A stretch of 12,888 nucleotides of DNA from JBBQAA01 sp038276395 (GTDB taxonomy: Bacteria > Actinomycetota > Thermoleophilia > Solirubrobacterales > Solirubrobacteraceae): contig JBBQAA010000072.1 in the NCBI GenBank assembly GCA_038276395.1, positions 1-12,888 on the forward strand, in the 5' to 3' direction. Every line of letters starts with the position of its first letter. Position 1 is the first letter of the stretch. The position numbers and the translations under genes were made by a program. Below, piece by piece: positions 1-6,361 of the stretch. Under the pieces are notes generated by a model. The model searched no databases and was not told the origin of the DNA. It worked only from the letters and a program-made list of their open reading frames with translations.

Positions 1-507
1 CTCGCGGGCGTGCCCGACGCGGGCGCCCCGGCGGCGCCCGGCGCGCCGGACCTGCCCGCCGCCGTGCTCGGGGGCGTTGACGAGGAGGTTGGGCGCGGCC
101 TGGGCGAGGCGACGGCGGTCGCCGAGCACCCACGCGCCCGCCACGACCTCTCCGAGGCGGAGCTCGGCCCCGTGGTGGGCGGCGACGGGCGCGGCCGCGC
201 CCGCGGCGGCCGCCGCCAGCGCCGAGAGGTCGACGCGGCGGCGCTCGAGGCGCGCGGCGCGCCCGCGCCCCGCGGCCTGGAGGTCCTCCAGGGCGTGGCC
301 GGCGCGGGCGAGCTCGGCGTCGATCGCCGCGAGGATCGCCGCCGCGCCGCCCGAGCGCGCCGCGCCGGGAAGGCCGAGGCGCGCGGCGGCGAGCGGCCCG
401 CGCAGCTCGTGGCAGGCCCGGGCGATCAGGCGCGCGCGGCGCTGGAGCTCGACGGCGAGCGCGAGCGCGAGGACGCCCGGCACCGCGGCGAGGGCGAGCG
501 CGCTCAC
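1..507 (-). CDS. Sensor histidine kinase, compact, C-terminus cut by window edge
   Basis: Two-component sensor kinase that should phosphorylate the response regulator encoded just upstream. The frame is open from a GTG at 505-507 to the left edge (169 codons seen). Residues 2-20 are a single hydrophobic helix, followed directly by a basic stretch and the H-box (ACHELRGPLAAARLGL, phospho-acceptor His33). After the dimerisation helices comes the start of the HATPase domain: GDRRRLAQ and the N-box (NLLVNAPEHGGG, residues 140-151, with Asn144). The G-boxes lie beyond the window. The start is fixed by a 4-nt GTGA overlap with the regulator stop, a sign of translational coupling. There is no extracytoplasmic sensor, HAMP or PAS domain between the helix and the H-box, so input must come through the membrane helix, the missing C-terminus or a partner. 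The histidine-kinase assignment is firm; the stimulus is unknown. Confidence 0.87.
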   Translation of the reverse strand, partial: MSALALAAVPGVLALALAVELQRRARLIARACHELRGPLAAARLGLPGAARSGGAAAILAAIDAELARAGHALEDLQAAGRGRAARLERRRVDLSALAAAAAGAAAPVAAHHGAELRLGEVVAGAWVLGDRRRLAQAAPNLLVNAPEHGGGQVRRAGRRRGARVGHARE

Positions 508-1238
508 GCCGCCGACGCGGCCGGGGCGGCGGGCCCGTCGGTCAGCCGGTAGCCGACGCCCCAGACGTTGACGATCCAGCGCCCGCCGCGGCGGGAGAGC
601 TTCTGGCGCAGCCGGCAGGCGTGGGAGTCGAGCGTCCTCGTGTGGCCGATCGAGCGAAAGCCCCAGACGTCGCGCAGGAGCTCTTCCTTGGTGAAGACGC
701 GGGTCGGCTCGGCGGCGAGCGCGCGCAGCAGCGCCCACTCCTTGGCGGCGAGGACGAGCGGCTCGCCGGCCAGCGTGACCGCGCGCGAGACCGGATCGAC
801 CTCGAGCTCCCCGATGCGCAGCGGCTCGGTCCGCGGGCGGCCCTGGGCGCGGCGGATGAGGGCGGCGACGCGCGCCCGCAGCTCCGGGTAGGCGAAGGGC
901 TTGACCACGTAGTCGTCGCAACCGCGGTCCCAAGCGCGCATGCGGTCAAGCGCGCCCGCGCGGCCGGAGAGCACGAGCAGCGGCAGGTGGGGGTCCGTGC
1001 CCCGGCCGAGGCCGCGGGCGGCGCGCACGCGCCGGATGAGCTCGAGGCCGTCGGCGTCGGGCAGCCCGAGATCGAACACCGCGAGGTCGGGCGCGCGGGA
1101 ATCGAGCAGCGCCAGCGCGCCGCGCGCCGAGTCGGCGACGATGAGCTCGTAGCCGTCGGCGCTCAGGTTGTCGGCGAGGAACGTGCGCGTCGCCGCGTCG
1201 TCCTCGACGAGGAGGATGGTGCTCCGCTCGTCGTTCAT
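504..1238 (-). CDS. OmpR/PhoB-family winged-helix response regulator
   Basis: DNA-binding response regulator of 244 aa. The receiver domain covers about residues 6-125: acidic pair Asp13/Asp14, phospho-acceptor Asp56 in AVFDLGLPDADG, switch Ser91 in LVLSG and Lys113 in VVKPF. The OmpR-type winged helix follows (about 140-235), with the typical LAAKEWALLRAL, VFTKEELLRDVWG, RTLDSHACRLRQKL and VWGVGYRL elements. Length is normal for the family. The stop codon overlaps the kinase GTG start, so the two genes form one operon, kinase second. The promoter must lie in the 131-nt divergent gap with the plus-strand gene at 1370; a perfect 12-bp palindrome sits 3 nt upstream of the ATG and could be an autoregulatory site. 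Only the kinase pairing is supported; regulated genes cannot be read from the sequence. Confidence 0.93.
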   Translation of the reverse strand: MNDERSTILLVEDDAATRTFLADNLSADGYELIVADSARGALALLDSRAPDLAVFDLGLPDADGLELIRRVRAARGLGRGTDPHLPLLVLSGRAGALDRMRAWDRGCDDYVVKPFAYPELRARVAALIRRAQGRPRTEPLRIGELEVDPVSRAVTLAGEPLVLAAKEWALLRALAAEPTRVFTKEELLRDVWGFRSIGHTRTLDSHACRLRQKLSRRGGRWIVNVWGVGYRLTDGPAAPAASAA

Positions 1239-1241
1239 GCC

Positions 1242-1253
1242 CGCCCTAGGGCG
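1242..1253. promoter_or_regulatory. Perfect 12-bp palindrome in front of the response regulator
   Basis: CGCCCTAGGGCG is a perfect dyad lying 3 nt upstream of the regulator ATG, where the ribosome binding site would be. It contains CTAG, which is rare in GC-rich actinobacterial DNA. It could be an operator or an mRNA element controlling initiation. Function is inferred from position and symmetry only. Confidence 0.3.
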
Positions 1254-1276
1254 TTACCGACGCGGTCTCGCCCCCC

Positions 1277-1304
1277 TTTGCAAGTCCCCGTGCAGGGGTG
1301 CAAA
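1277..1304. promoter_or_regulatory. Nested inverted repeat in the divergent intergenic region
   Basis: TTTGCA (1277-1282) pairs with TGCAAA (1299-1304), and inside it CCCC (1286-1289) pairs with GGGG (1295-1298); three unpaired bases (AGT) sit on the left arm only. It lies in the 131-nt gap between the divergent regulator and the plus-strand gene, so it could be an operator serving either promoter or a hairpin in a leader. TATCAT at 1323-1328 resembles a -10 box for the plus-strand gene, but no convincing -35 is correctly spaced. Confidence 0.3.
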
Positions 1305-1369
1305 ACGGGGAGGACTCCCGCGTATCATGCCGACGCCCGCGCCGGGAAGGACTCCGGGGCGCTTTCCCC

Positions 1370-1828
1370 ATGCACCGACGCGGAAGCTATACCTCAGGCG
1401 ACGACTTCGTGCTCGAGTACGGCGAGCTGCGCTTCACCTTCAACGAGCGCGACTTCTCCGAGCGTTGCGAGCAGGCGGCCAAGCGGGTCGGTTTCGTCGG
1501 CGGGCTCCTGTCCGACGGCGAGGCGGAGGACCTCGTGAACCTCGTCGTCAACGGCGAGGTCGCCGAGCCCGCCTCGGGCCTCGGCGAGCACGTCAACGAC
1601 TGCTGGCCGGAGCTCGTCGGCCCCGCCGAGCGCTCGCTCGTGCACTGGCTGCGCCGGCTCATCTTCCGCTCGGCCTGGCTCGACCAGCGCGTCAAGGAGG
1701 GCGAGCTCGACGTCGTCTTCGCGCCCGAGTCGGGGACGTTCCTCTACGTGCAGCCCGACCGCGACGACGAGCCCATCGAGCTCGCGCCCGAGCCCTCCTG
1801 GGGCCGGGTCGCCTACACCCGGCGGTAG
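1370..1828 (+). CDS. Conserved-looking protein of unknown function (152 aa)
   Basis: I do not recognise a family. The protein is soluble, with no signal peptide or membrane segment, and is rich in Asp/Glu with evenly spread aromatics: DDFVLEYGELRFTFNERDF near the N-terminus, a helical middle with VNDCWPEL and LVHWLRRLIFRSAWLDQRV (about residues 76-108), then a beta-like tail (ELDVVFAPESGTFLYVQP). This mix is unlike a GC-rich shadow frame, so it is probably a real gene. The ATG at 1370 is preferred; the frame stays open to a GTG at 1298, but those 24 extra residues are Arg-rich and low-quality. No strong ribosome binding site is visible (GGGAAGG lies 19 nt upstream). It is divergent from the two-component operon and convergent with the Rho-like gene, with only 9 nt between the two stop codons. 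It is the only intact plus-strand gene in the window. Confidence 0.72.
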   Translation: MHRRGSYTSGDDFVLEYGELRFTFNERDFSERCEQAAKRVGFVGGLLSDGEAEDLVNLVVNGEVAEPASGLGEHVNDCWPELVGPAERSLVHWLRRLIFRSAWLDQRVKEGELDVVFAPESGTFLYVQPDRDDEPIELAPEPSWGRVAYTRR

Positions 1829-1831
1829 GAA

Positions 1832-1849
1832 GCCGCCCTACGCGGCGGC
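1832..1849. terminator. Possible bidirectional hairpin between convergent genes
   Basis: GCCGCC and GGCGGC form a 6-bp stem around a 6-nt loop that contains the stop codon of the Rho-like gene. It falls exactly at the junction of the two convergent genes. There is no T-tract on either side, so it is at best a non-canonical terminator or an RNA 3'-end stabiliser. Confidence 0.3.
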
Positions 1850-3118
1850 GGCCTCGGCGCGCGCCTTGGCGATCGCCGCGGCGCCGTCCTCGCCCACGAG
1901 CCGCTCGGGGCGCAGCGTGCCGCTGGCCGTGAGGTCGACGGCGGGAAAGACCTGCGTGCCGGCGAGCGCGACGTCGAGGGCGATCACGGTCGTCTCGCCC
2001 CCGAGCGGGGCGGGCGCCGTCGCGATGAGCGTGAGCGAGCCGGCGTCGCTCACGTTGCGGGCCTGGGAGAGGATCCGGCGCGCGGCGCCGGCCGGGATGT
2101 GCTCGAGGGAGTCGATGAGGACCGCGGCGTGGCCGCCGCGCGCGGCGGTGCGCCGCGCGCGCTCGACGACGCGCTCGACGCCATGGGTCTGGGCGTCCGG
2201 CGCGGCGGCGAAGGACACCGCGGCAGCGGGCTCGACGGCCCCCTGCTTCCACTCGGCGATCTCCTCGGGCCGGACACCGGCCAGGGCGACGGAGACCTCG
2301 AGGTCCTCGTGGGCGGCGAGCGCGCCGGCGAGGCGGCGGAGCGCCTCGGTCTTGCCCGCGCGCGGGGCGCCGGTGATGAGGACGCGCGAGCCGCGGCCGA
2401 AGGGAGTCAGCCACTCGATGGCCTTGAGGGTCGGCTCGTCCGGGCCCTCGGGGCCGCCCCCGAGCGCGAAGCGCTCGCTGGGGAGCTCGGCGGGGAGGTC
2501 GTCGAAGGCGGGGGTGCCGTCGCCGCCGGCGACCTCGTCGGCGGCCTTGCCGTTGATCGTCTCCACGCGCACGAGGGAGGGACGGCGCTCGGAGCGCCGG
2601 GGGGGACGCACGGGCCCGGCGATGACGTCACCCGAGACGAGCTCGCAGCGGCGGACCTGGGCGGGCGAGACGTAGACGTCGCCGTCGGCCGGGTCGGGCG
2701 GGTCGACGCGGACGAAGGCCGAGCCGTTGCCGAGGACCTCGATCGGGCCCTCGACCGTCTCGGGGACGTCGGGCGCGGCGGGCGCGACGACGTCGGGGGC
2801 GTCATCGTCGGTGGCGTCGTCCTCCCCGCCCCGGGCGGCGCCGCGGCTGCGGCCGCCGCGCGCGCGGCGCCGACGGGCGGGGCGCTCCTCCTCGGCGTCC
2901 TCGGGCGCCGGCTCGGCCTCGGCGCCCTCCGGCTCGTCCTCGGGCTCGACGCTCTCCGGCTCGGCGCCCTCCACGGCGCCCCCCGAACGCTCGAGGATCG
3001 CGTCGATCAGATCCGCCTTGCGCAGCCGGCGAAAGCCGTCGAGGCCGAGCTCCGCGGCGATGACGTGGAGGTCGGCGAGCGGGCTCTCGCTGAGGGATTC
3101 GGGGTCAAGGACGGCCAT
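1838..3118 (-). CDS. Rho-family transcription termination factor-like protein, divergent active site
   Basis: Rho is a hexameric RNA-dependent ATPase that ends transcription. Domains seen in this 426-aa protein: Rho_N helical domain (residues 7-45), acidic then Arg-rich insert (50-100) typical of actinobacterial Rho, OB-fold RNA-binding domain (122-195, with VYVSPAQVRRCELVSGD and RVETING), and a RecA-like ATPase domain (225-410). Walker A is GAPRAGKT (250-257) and Walker B is AVLIDS (332-337). The family signatures ARNV..GSLTLIATA and VFPAVDLTASGT (389-401) are present. Compared with E. coli Rho (recalled), IDERPEE has become AGVRPEE (loss of the catalytic Glu), SGTR has become SGTL (arginine-finger position), the segment holding the Q-loop is about 22 residues shorter, the R-loop region is shortened, and the C-terminus is about 30 residues shorter. 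The ATG start has AGGA 5 nt upstream. It is probably the last gene of the receiver-glpD run. It could be the lineage's working Rho or a non-catalytic paralogue. Confidence 0.85.
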   Translation of the reverse strand: MAVLDPESLSESPLADLHVIAAELGLDGFRRLRKADLIDAILERSGGAVEGAEPESVEPEDEPEGAEAEPAPEDAEEERPARRRRARGGRSRGAARGGEDDATDDDAPDVVAPAAPDVPETVEGPIEVLGNGSAFVRVDPPDPADGDVYVSPAQVRRCELVSGDVIAGPVRPPRRSERRPSLVRVETINGKAADEVAGGDGTPAFDDLPAELPSERFALGGGPEGPDEPTLKAIEWLTPFGRGSRVLITGAPRAGKTEALRRLAGALAAHEDLEVSVALAGVRPEEIAEWKQGAVEPAAAVSFAAAPDAQTHGVERVVERARRTAARGGHAAVLIDSLEHIPAGAARRILSQARNVSDAGSLTLIATAPAPLGGETTVIALDVALAGTQVFPAVDLTASGTLRPERLVGEDGAAAIAKARAEAAAA

Positions 3119-3151
3119 GGGCGTCCTGACCCTAGTACACCCTCCGGCGGC

Positions 3152-3881
3152 TTACCTACTTCCCCGGCCGGGCGACCTGGACGGCGCGCGCACGCGGACC
3201 TCGAAGTGCACCGCGCGGAGGTTGCGCGCGCGGTCGCGGGCGACGGCGCGGACTGCGTAGCGGCCGGGCGAGAAGTCGTGGGTCAGGCGCTTCCCGCTCG
3301 CGCGCGAGCCGTCCCCCCCAGCTCGGTGGACATGCCACGGCCGGACGGTCGTCCCCGATCCGGCGTCGGCGCCGGGCGCGGCGTCGAGCACGCCCGGGAT
3401 CGGCTGCCCGCGCCCGCCGTGGAACGCGACGGCGTGGACGTCACCGCCCGCCCCGAAGGCGAGCAGCCCCTTCAGGCGTCCGGCGAGGTCGAGCGCGGGC
3501 GGCCCGGGCGCCCTGTCTCCGCTCCACAGGACCTGCGGCGCACCGAAGGCCCGACTTCCCGGCCCCGGTAGGCGGCGAGCACGTGCGCCCCGGAGCTCCA
3601 CGCCACCGCGAGCCCGCCGTCCCCCGCGGCCAGCACGGGCGCGCTCGCGTCGGCGGGCGCGCCTGGGGCGACGGGGACGGGCGCGCCGAAGCGGCCGCCC
3701 CGAGACGGCGCGTAGAGGAGCACGCCGCCGCGCAGGAAGGCGCCGCCCCCGGTACCGTCGCGCGCGAGGTCGAGACTCGGGGTGCCCATCACGCCGGGGT
3801 CGCCGAGCGGCGCCGGGAGACCAGCCCGCCCGTGCATCCGACGGTGACAGGGCGGATCGCCAGGAGGAGCGGACGCCGCAT
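3152..3881 (-). pseudogene. Secreted-protein gene broken by several frameshifts
   Basis: Starts with ATG (3879-3881) 3 nt after the glpD stop and encodes MRRPLLLAI, a typical signal-peptide start, but that frame soon ends. The coding signal moves to a second frame (ALSPSDARA, resembling a signal-peptidase site), then to a third (PLGDPGVMGTPSLDLARDG, AAGDGGLAVAWSSGAHVLA), and shifts again near 3550 (FGAPQVLWSGD to the TAA at 3152). That makes at least three indels in about 730 nt. Read through the shifts, it resembles exported beta-rich repeat proteins of Thermoleophilia (GDPGVMG, AAGDGG and FGAPQ motifs; recalled, no function known), ending in a domain like DFSPGRYAVRAVARDRARN. A single broken gene among intact neighbours suggests a pseudogene; sequencing error or frameshifting cannot be excluded. 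No catalytic residues are recognised. Confidence 0.68.
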
Positions 3882-3884
3882 CCT

Positions 3885-5528
3885 TCAGCCCGCCATGCCG
3901 ACACCTTCGAGCGCGGCCTCCCGGGCCCACTCCTCGGTCTCGTGCGCCACCCGCACGGCGTCCCATCCGAGCTCCTGCCCGAGCGCGGCGGCCACCCGCC
4001 CGGGGGCGCCGTCGGCCTCCGGGCCGAGCTTGCGCCCGGCGAGGAGAGCAAGCCGGGTGCGGCGCAGGAGCACGTCCCCCACTGTGCGCGCCTGCTCGTG
4101 GCGGGCCGCGTAGGCCGCCTCGGCGAGCACGTCGGGCAGGCCGGGGAGGATCGGCTGGGCCCAAGCCCCGCGCTCGGCGGCGACATCGAGCACGGCCTGA
4201 GCGCGGTGGCCGTAGCGCGCGGCGAGCGCGGGCAGCGACTCGGGGGGCACGCCCTCGGGCGGCCGCAGCTCGGCCGGGTCGGCGGCGGCGCCGAGCGGAA
4301 TCTCGTGGGTGCGGCACGCCGCCTCCCGCCCCTCCCGCTCGACGAGCCGGTCGACGGCCATCTTCGCCATCCGCCGCCAGGTCGTGAGCTTCCCGCCGGT
4401 GATCGTGATCATCCCGCTCGAGGTCTCGTAGAGCTCGGCCTTGCGGGAGATGTCGACGGACTTCTTCGGGTCCCCGGAGGAGATGAGCGGGCGCACGCCG
4501 GCGTAGGCGCCGGCGACGTCACCGGGCCCGAACGTCGTCCCGAAGAAGCGGTTGACGGCGTCGAGCAGGTAGCCGACGTCGTCCTCCGCGGGCGCCACGG
4601 TGTCGAGCGTGCCCTCGTAGTCGTTGTCGGTCGTGCCGATGAGTGAGCGCCCGAGCCAGGGCAGCGCGAAGATCGTGCGCCCCCCGCCCGCGGGCACGAT
4701 CGCGCCGGAGACGAGCGGCAGCGCCTCGGGCTCGAGCAGGATGTGGGTGCCGCGGCTCGGGCGGATGACGGGGACCTCGGCCTCGTCGTGCAGCTCGGCC
4801 GGGCGCAGGCGGTCGGCCCAGACCCCGGTGGCGTTGACGACGCTTCCGGCGCGCACTACGAGCTCCTCCCCGCTCTCGAGATCCCGCGCGCGGACGCCGG
4901 TGGCGCGGCCGTCCTCCTGCTCGAGCTCCGAGACCTCGAGCCGGTTGGCGCACACCGCGCCGAAGCGCTCGGCCTCAGCGAGCACGGTGAGCACGAGGCG
5001 CACGTCGTCGGTCTGGCAGTCGTAGAACAGGTAGCCCGCGCTGACGTCCCGGGCGGCGAGCGCCGGGATCCGCTCGAAGACCTCCTCGGCAGTGATGATG
5101 CGGTGGCGCTCGGGGCTCCAGTCCTCGGGGTCGCGCCCCTTGCGCAGCCGCGGCCGCGCCATGACGTCGTACATGTTGAGGCCGACACCGATCAGGCGGT
5201 CGAGCCGCGCGCCGTCGAGCGCGGGCACGACGAGCGGGAGCGGCGTGACCAGGTGGGGCGCGAGGCGGACCATGAGCTGGCGCTCGAGCAGCGCCTCGCG
5301 CACGAGGCCGAGGTCGAAGTTCTGCAGGTAGCGCAGGCCGCCGTGGACGAGCTTCGAGGAGCGCGAGCTCGTCCCCGCCGCGAAGTCCCGCTGCTCGAGC
5401 AGGGCCACCGAGTAGCCGCGCGAGGCGGCGTCGAGCGCGACCCCGGCGCCGGTGATCCCGCCGCCGACGACGACGACGTCCCACGTCTCGCGGGCCAGGG
5501 CCTCGAGGGCGCGCTCGCGGGCGAGCAT
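3885..5528 (-). CDS. glpD: FAD-dependent glycerol-3-phosphate dehydrogenase (aerobic type)
   Basis: Oxidises sn-glycerol-3-phosphate to dihydroxyacetone phosphate at the inner face of the membrane and passes electrons via FAD to quinone. The 547-aa protein has the FAD-binding VVVVGGGITGAGVALDAASRG (about residues 18-38), the DAO-family TSSRSSKLVHGGLRYL (53-68), the second FAD element VVNATGVWAD (229-238), GVRPL (343-347) and GGKLTTWRRMA (377-387), plus the C-terminal helical domain found in GlpD. Arg345, Arg361 and Lys379 line up with substrate-contact residues recalled for E. coli GlpD. Length is normal. The ATG directly abuts the TAG stop of the receiver gene (TAGATG), with no separate Shine-Dalgarno, so translation is probably coupled. 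No glpK, glpF or glpR is in view. The assignment is firm. Confidence 0.96.
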   Translation of the reverse strand: MLARERALEALARETWDVVVVGGGITGAGVALDAASRGYSVALLEQRDFAAGTSSRSSKLVHGGLRYLQNFDLGLVREALLERQLMVRLAPHLVTPLPLVVPALDGARLDRLIGVGLNMYDVMARPRLRKGRDPEDWSPERHRIITAEEVFERIPALAARDVSAGYLFYDCQTDDVRLVLTVLAEAERFGAVCANRLEVSELEQEDGRATGVRARDLESGEELVVRAGSVVNATGVWADRLRPAELHDEAEVPVIRPSRGTHILLEPEALPLVSGAIVPAGGGRTIFALPWLGRSLIGTTDNDYEGTLDTVAPAEDDVGYLLDAVNRFFGTTFGPGDVAGAYAGVRPLISSGDPKKSVDISRKAELYETSSGMITITGGKLTTWRRMAKMAVDRLVEREGREAACRTHEIPLGAAADPAELRPPEGVPPESLPALAARYGHRAQAVLDVAAERGAWAQPILPGLPDVLAEAAYAARHEQARTVGDVLLRRTRLALLAGRKLGPEADGAPGRVAAALGQELGWDAVRVAHETEEWAREAALEGVGMAG

Positions 5529-5972
5529 CTAGACGGAGGGCAGGCGGACGACGCTCGTCCAGAAGCCCTCGACCTGGCGCAGCACGCCGATGAAGTCGTC
5601 GAGGCCGACCGGCTTCGTGATGTAGCAGTTGGCGTGCAGGTCGTAGGAACGCAGGACGTCCTCCTCGGCCTTGGAGGTGGTGAGCACGATGACGGGGATC
5701 GCCCGGATCCGCGGATCGCTCTTGGCCTCGGCCAGCACCTCGCGCCCCGACATGCGCGGCATGTTCAGGTCGAGCAGGACGAGATCGGGGCGCGGCGCCG
5801 CCTCGTGCGGTGGTTCGTGGCGCAGGAAGGCGAGCGCCTCGACCCCGTCGTGGGCGACGCTCAGCCTGTGGCTCGGGGCGCCGTCCTTGAGCGCCTCCTG
5901 GGTCAGGCGCACGTCGGCGGGGTTGTCGTCGACAAGGAGGACCTCGAGCGGGCGCGAGAGAGGGTCGGCCAC
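5529..5972 (-). CDS. Single-domain response regulator, Rcp1 type
   Basis: Stand-alone receiver of 147 aa with no output domain. Motifs: VLLVDDNPADVRLTQEAL (acidic Asp15/Asp16), phospho-acceptor Asp68 in LVLLDLNMPRMSGREVL, TTS (98-100), and RSYDLHANCYITKPV with Lys120. The DLHANCYITKP signature and the FW..VVRLP tail mark the Rcp1-like family, whose best-known members take phosphate from bacteriophytochrome or other hybrid kinases. The GTG at 5970-5972 is chosen because it gives the family's normal N-terminus; the frame is open farther upstream (to 6191), but that stretch overlaps the ABC relic and is Arg/Ala/Ser-rich noise. No clear ribosome binding site precedes it. The stop abuts the glpD start. 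No phytochrome or other sensor kinase lies within view, so the partner is unknown. Confidence 0.9.
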   Translation of the reverse strand: MADPLSRPLEVLLVDDNPADVRLTQEALKDGAPSHRLSVAHDGVEALAFLRHEPPHEAAPRPDLVLLDLNMPRMSGREVLAEAKSDPRIRAIPVIVLTTSKAEEDVLRSYDLHANCYITKPVGLDDFIGVLRQVEGFWTSVVRLPSV

Positions 5973-6015
5973 GCGGCTCAGGGTAGACGCGCGGCGGCTA
6001 CTGCACCGCGGGGCA

Positions 6016-6311
6016 GCCAGAGTTCTCCGTGGCGCCGGTGGGCTGGTCGTCGACACGGGCACGCCCCGGACCCTCGGCGGGCGCGAGCGAGCCGCGGCGG
6101 AGATCTCGTTCACCCTGCCGCGCGGGACGGACTGCCCGAGCGCTCTCGCCCGCCGCACGCGCACGACCGCGGCGCGCGCGGTGCTCGCCACGGAGCACCC
6201 GATGCGCGACCTGCACGACCTCTCGGGCTGGGCGCTCGAGACGGGCGTCGAGCTCGCGACATCGAGGGCTCCCGCCCGGGCGTCGAGGTCACCTACCTGG
6301 CAGTTGACTAC
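6016..6311 (+). pseudogene. C-terminal relic of an ABC exporter ATPase (DrrA-like)
   Basis: Only the last ~100 codons of a drug/antibiotic-export type ATPase remain. The frame reads VLRGAGGLVVDTGTPRTLGG, RAAAEISFTLPRG and then HPMRDLHDLSGWALETGVEL, the accessory C-terminal region that follows the nucleotide-binding domain. A 1-nt shift at about 6255 moves the signal to another frame (RDIEGSRPGVEVTYLAVDY), matching the usual ending PSLEDVYLELT. The Walker A, signature and Walker B parts are absent: the sequence upstream belongs to the opposite-strand receiver gene. A 5' truncation plus a frameshift makes it non-functional. It sits just before the permease relic, the normal order for such exporters. 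Confidence 0.72.
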
Positions 6312-6350
6312 ATAGGAGCGCTGAGAGGCGAAACGTCCACACCAATCCTG
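6301..6350. other. AT-richer patch between the two ABC relics
   Basis: About 46% A+T (23 of 50 bases), well above the flanking DNA. It spans the end of the ATPase relic and the gap before the permease relic and holds no intact gene start. AGGAG at 6314-6318 may be a leftover of the permease's original translation signal. It may be an old intergenic leader or simply drift after loss of coding constraint. Confidence 0.35.
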
Positions 6351-6361
6351 CCCCGCGCGGC

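Noticed and set aside
10..571. Two overlapping plus-strand open frames at the left end
   Set aside because: Both are antisense to the histidine kinase H-box and N-box region and have no recognisable features.
3131..3150. Possible promoter with a TACTAG -10 box before the Rho-like gene
   Set aside because: No recognisable -35 at proper spacing and only 33 nt of gap; read-through from the upstream genes is as likely.
2099..3571. 490-codon plus-strand open frame opposite the Rho-like gene
   Set aside because: Low-complexity Gly/Ala/Arg/Asp sequence, antisense to a recognisable Rho-family protein.
5973..6191. N-terminal extension of the receiver gene up to 6191
   Set aside because: The extra 73 residues are Arg/Ala/Ser-rich and overlap the ABC ATPase relic, and the GTG at 5972 gives the normal family length.
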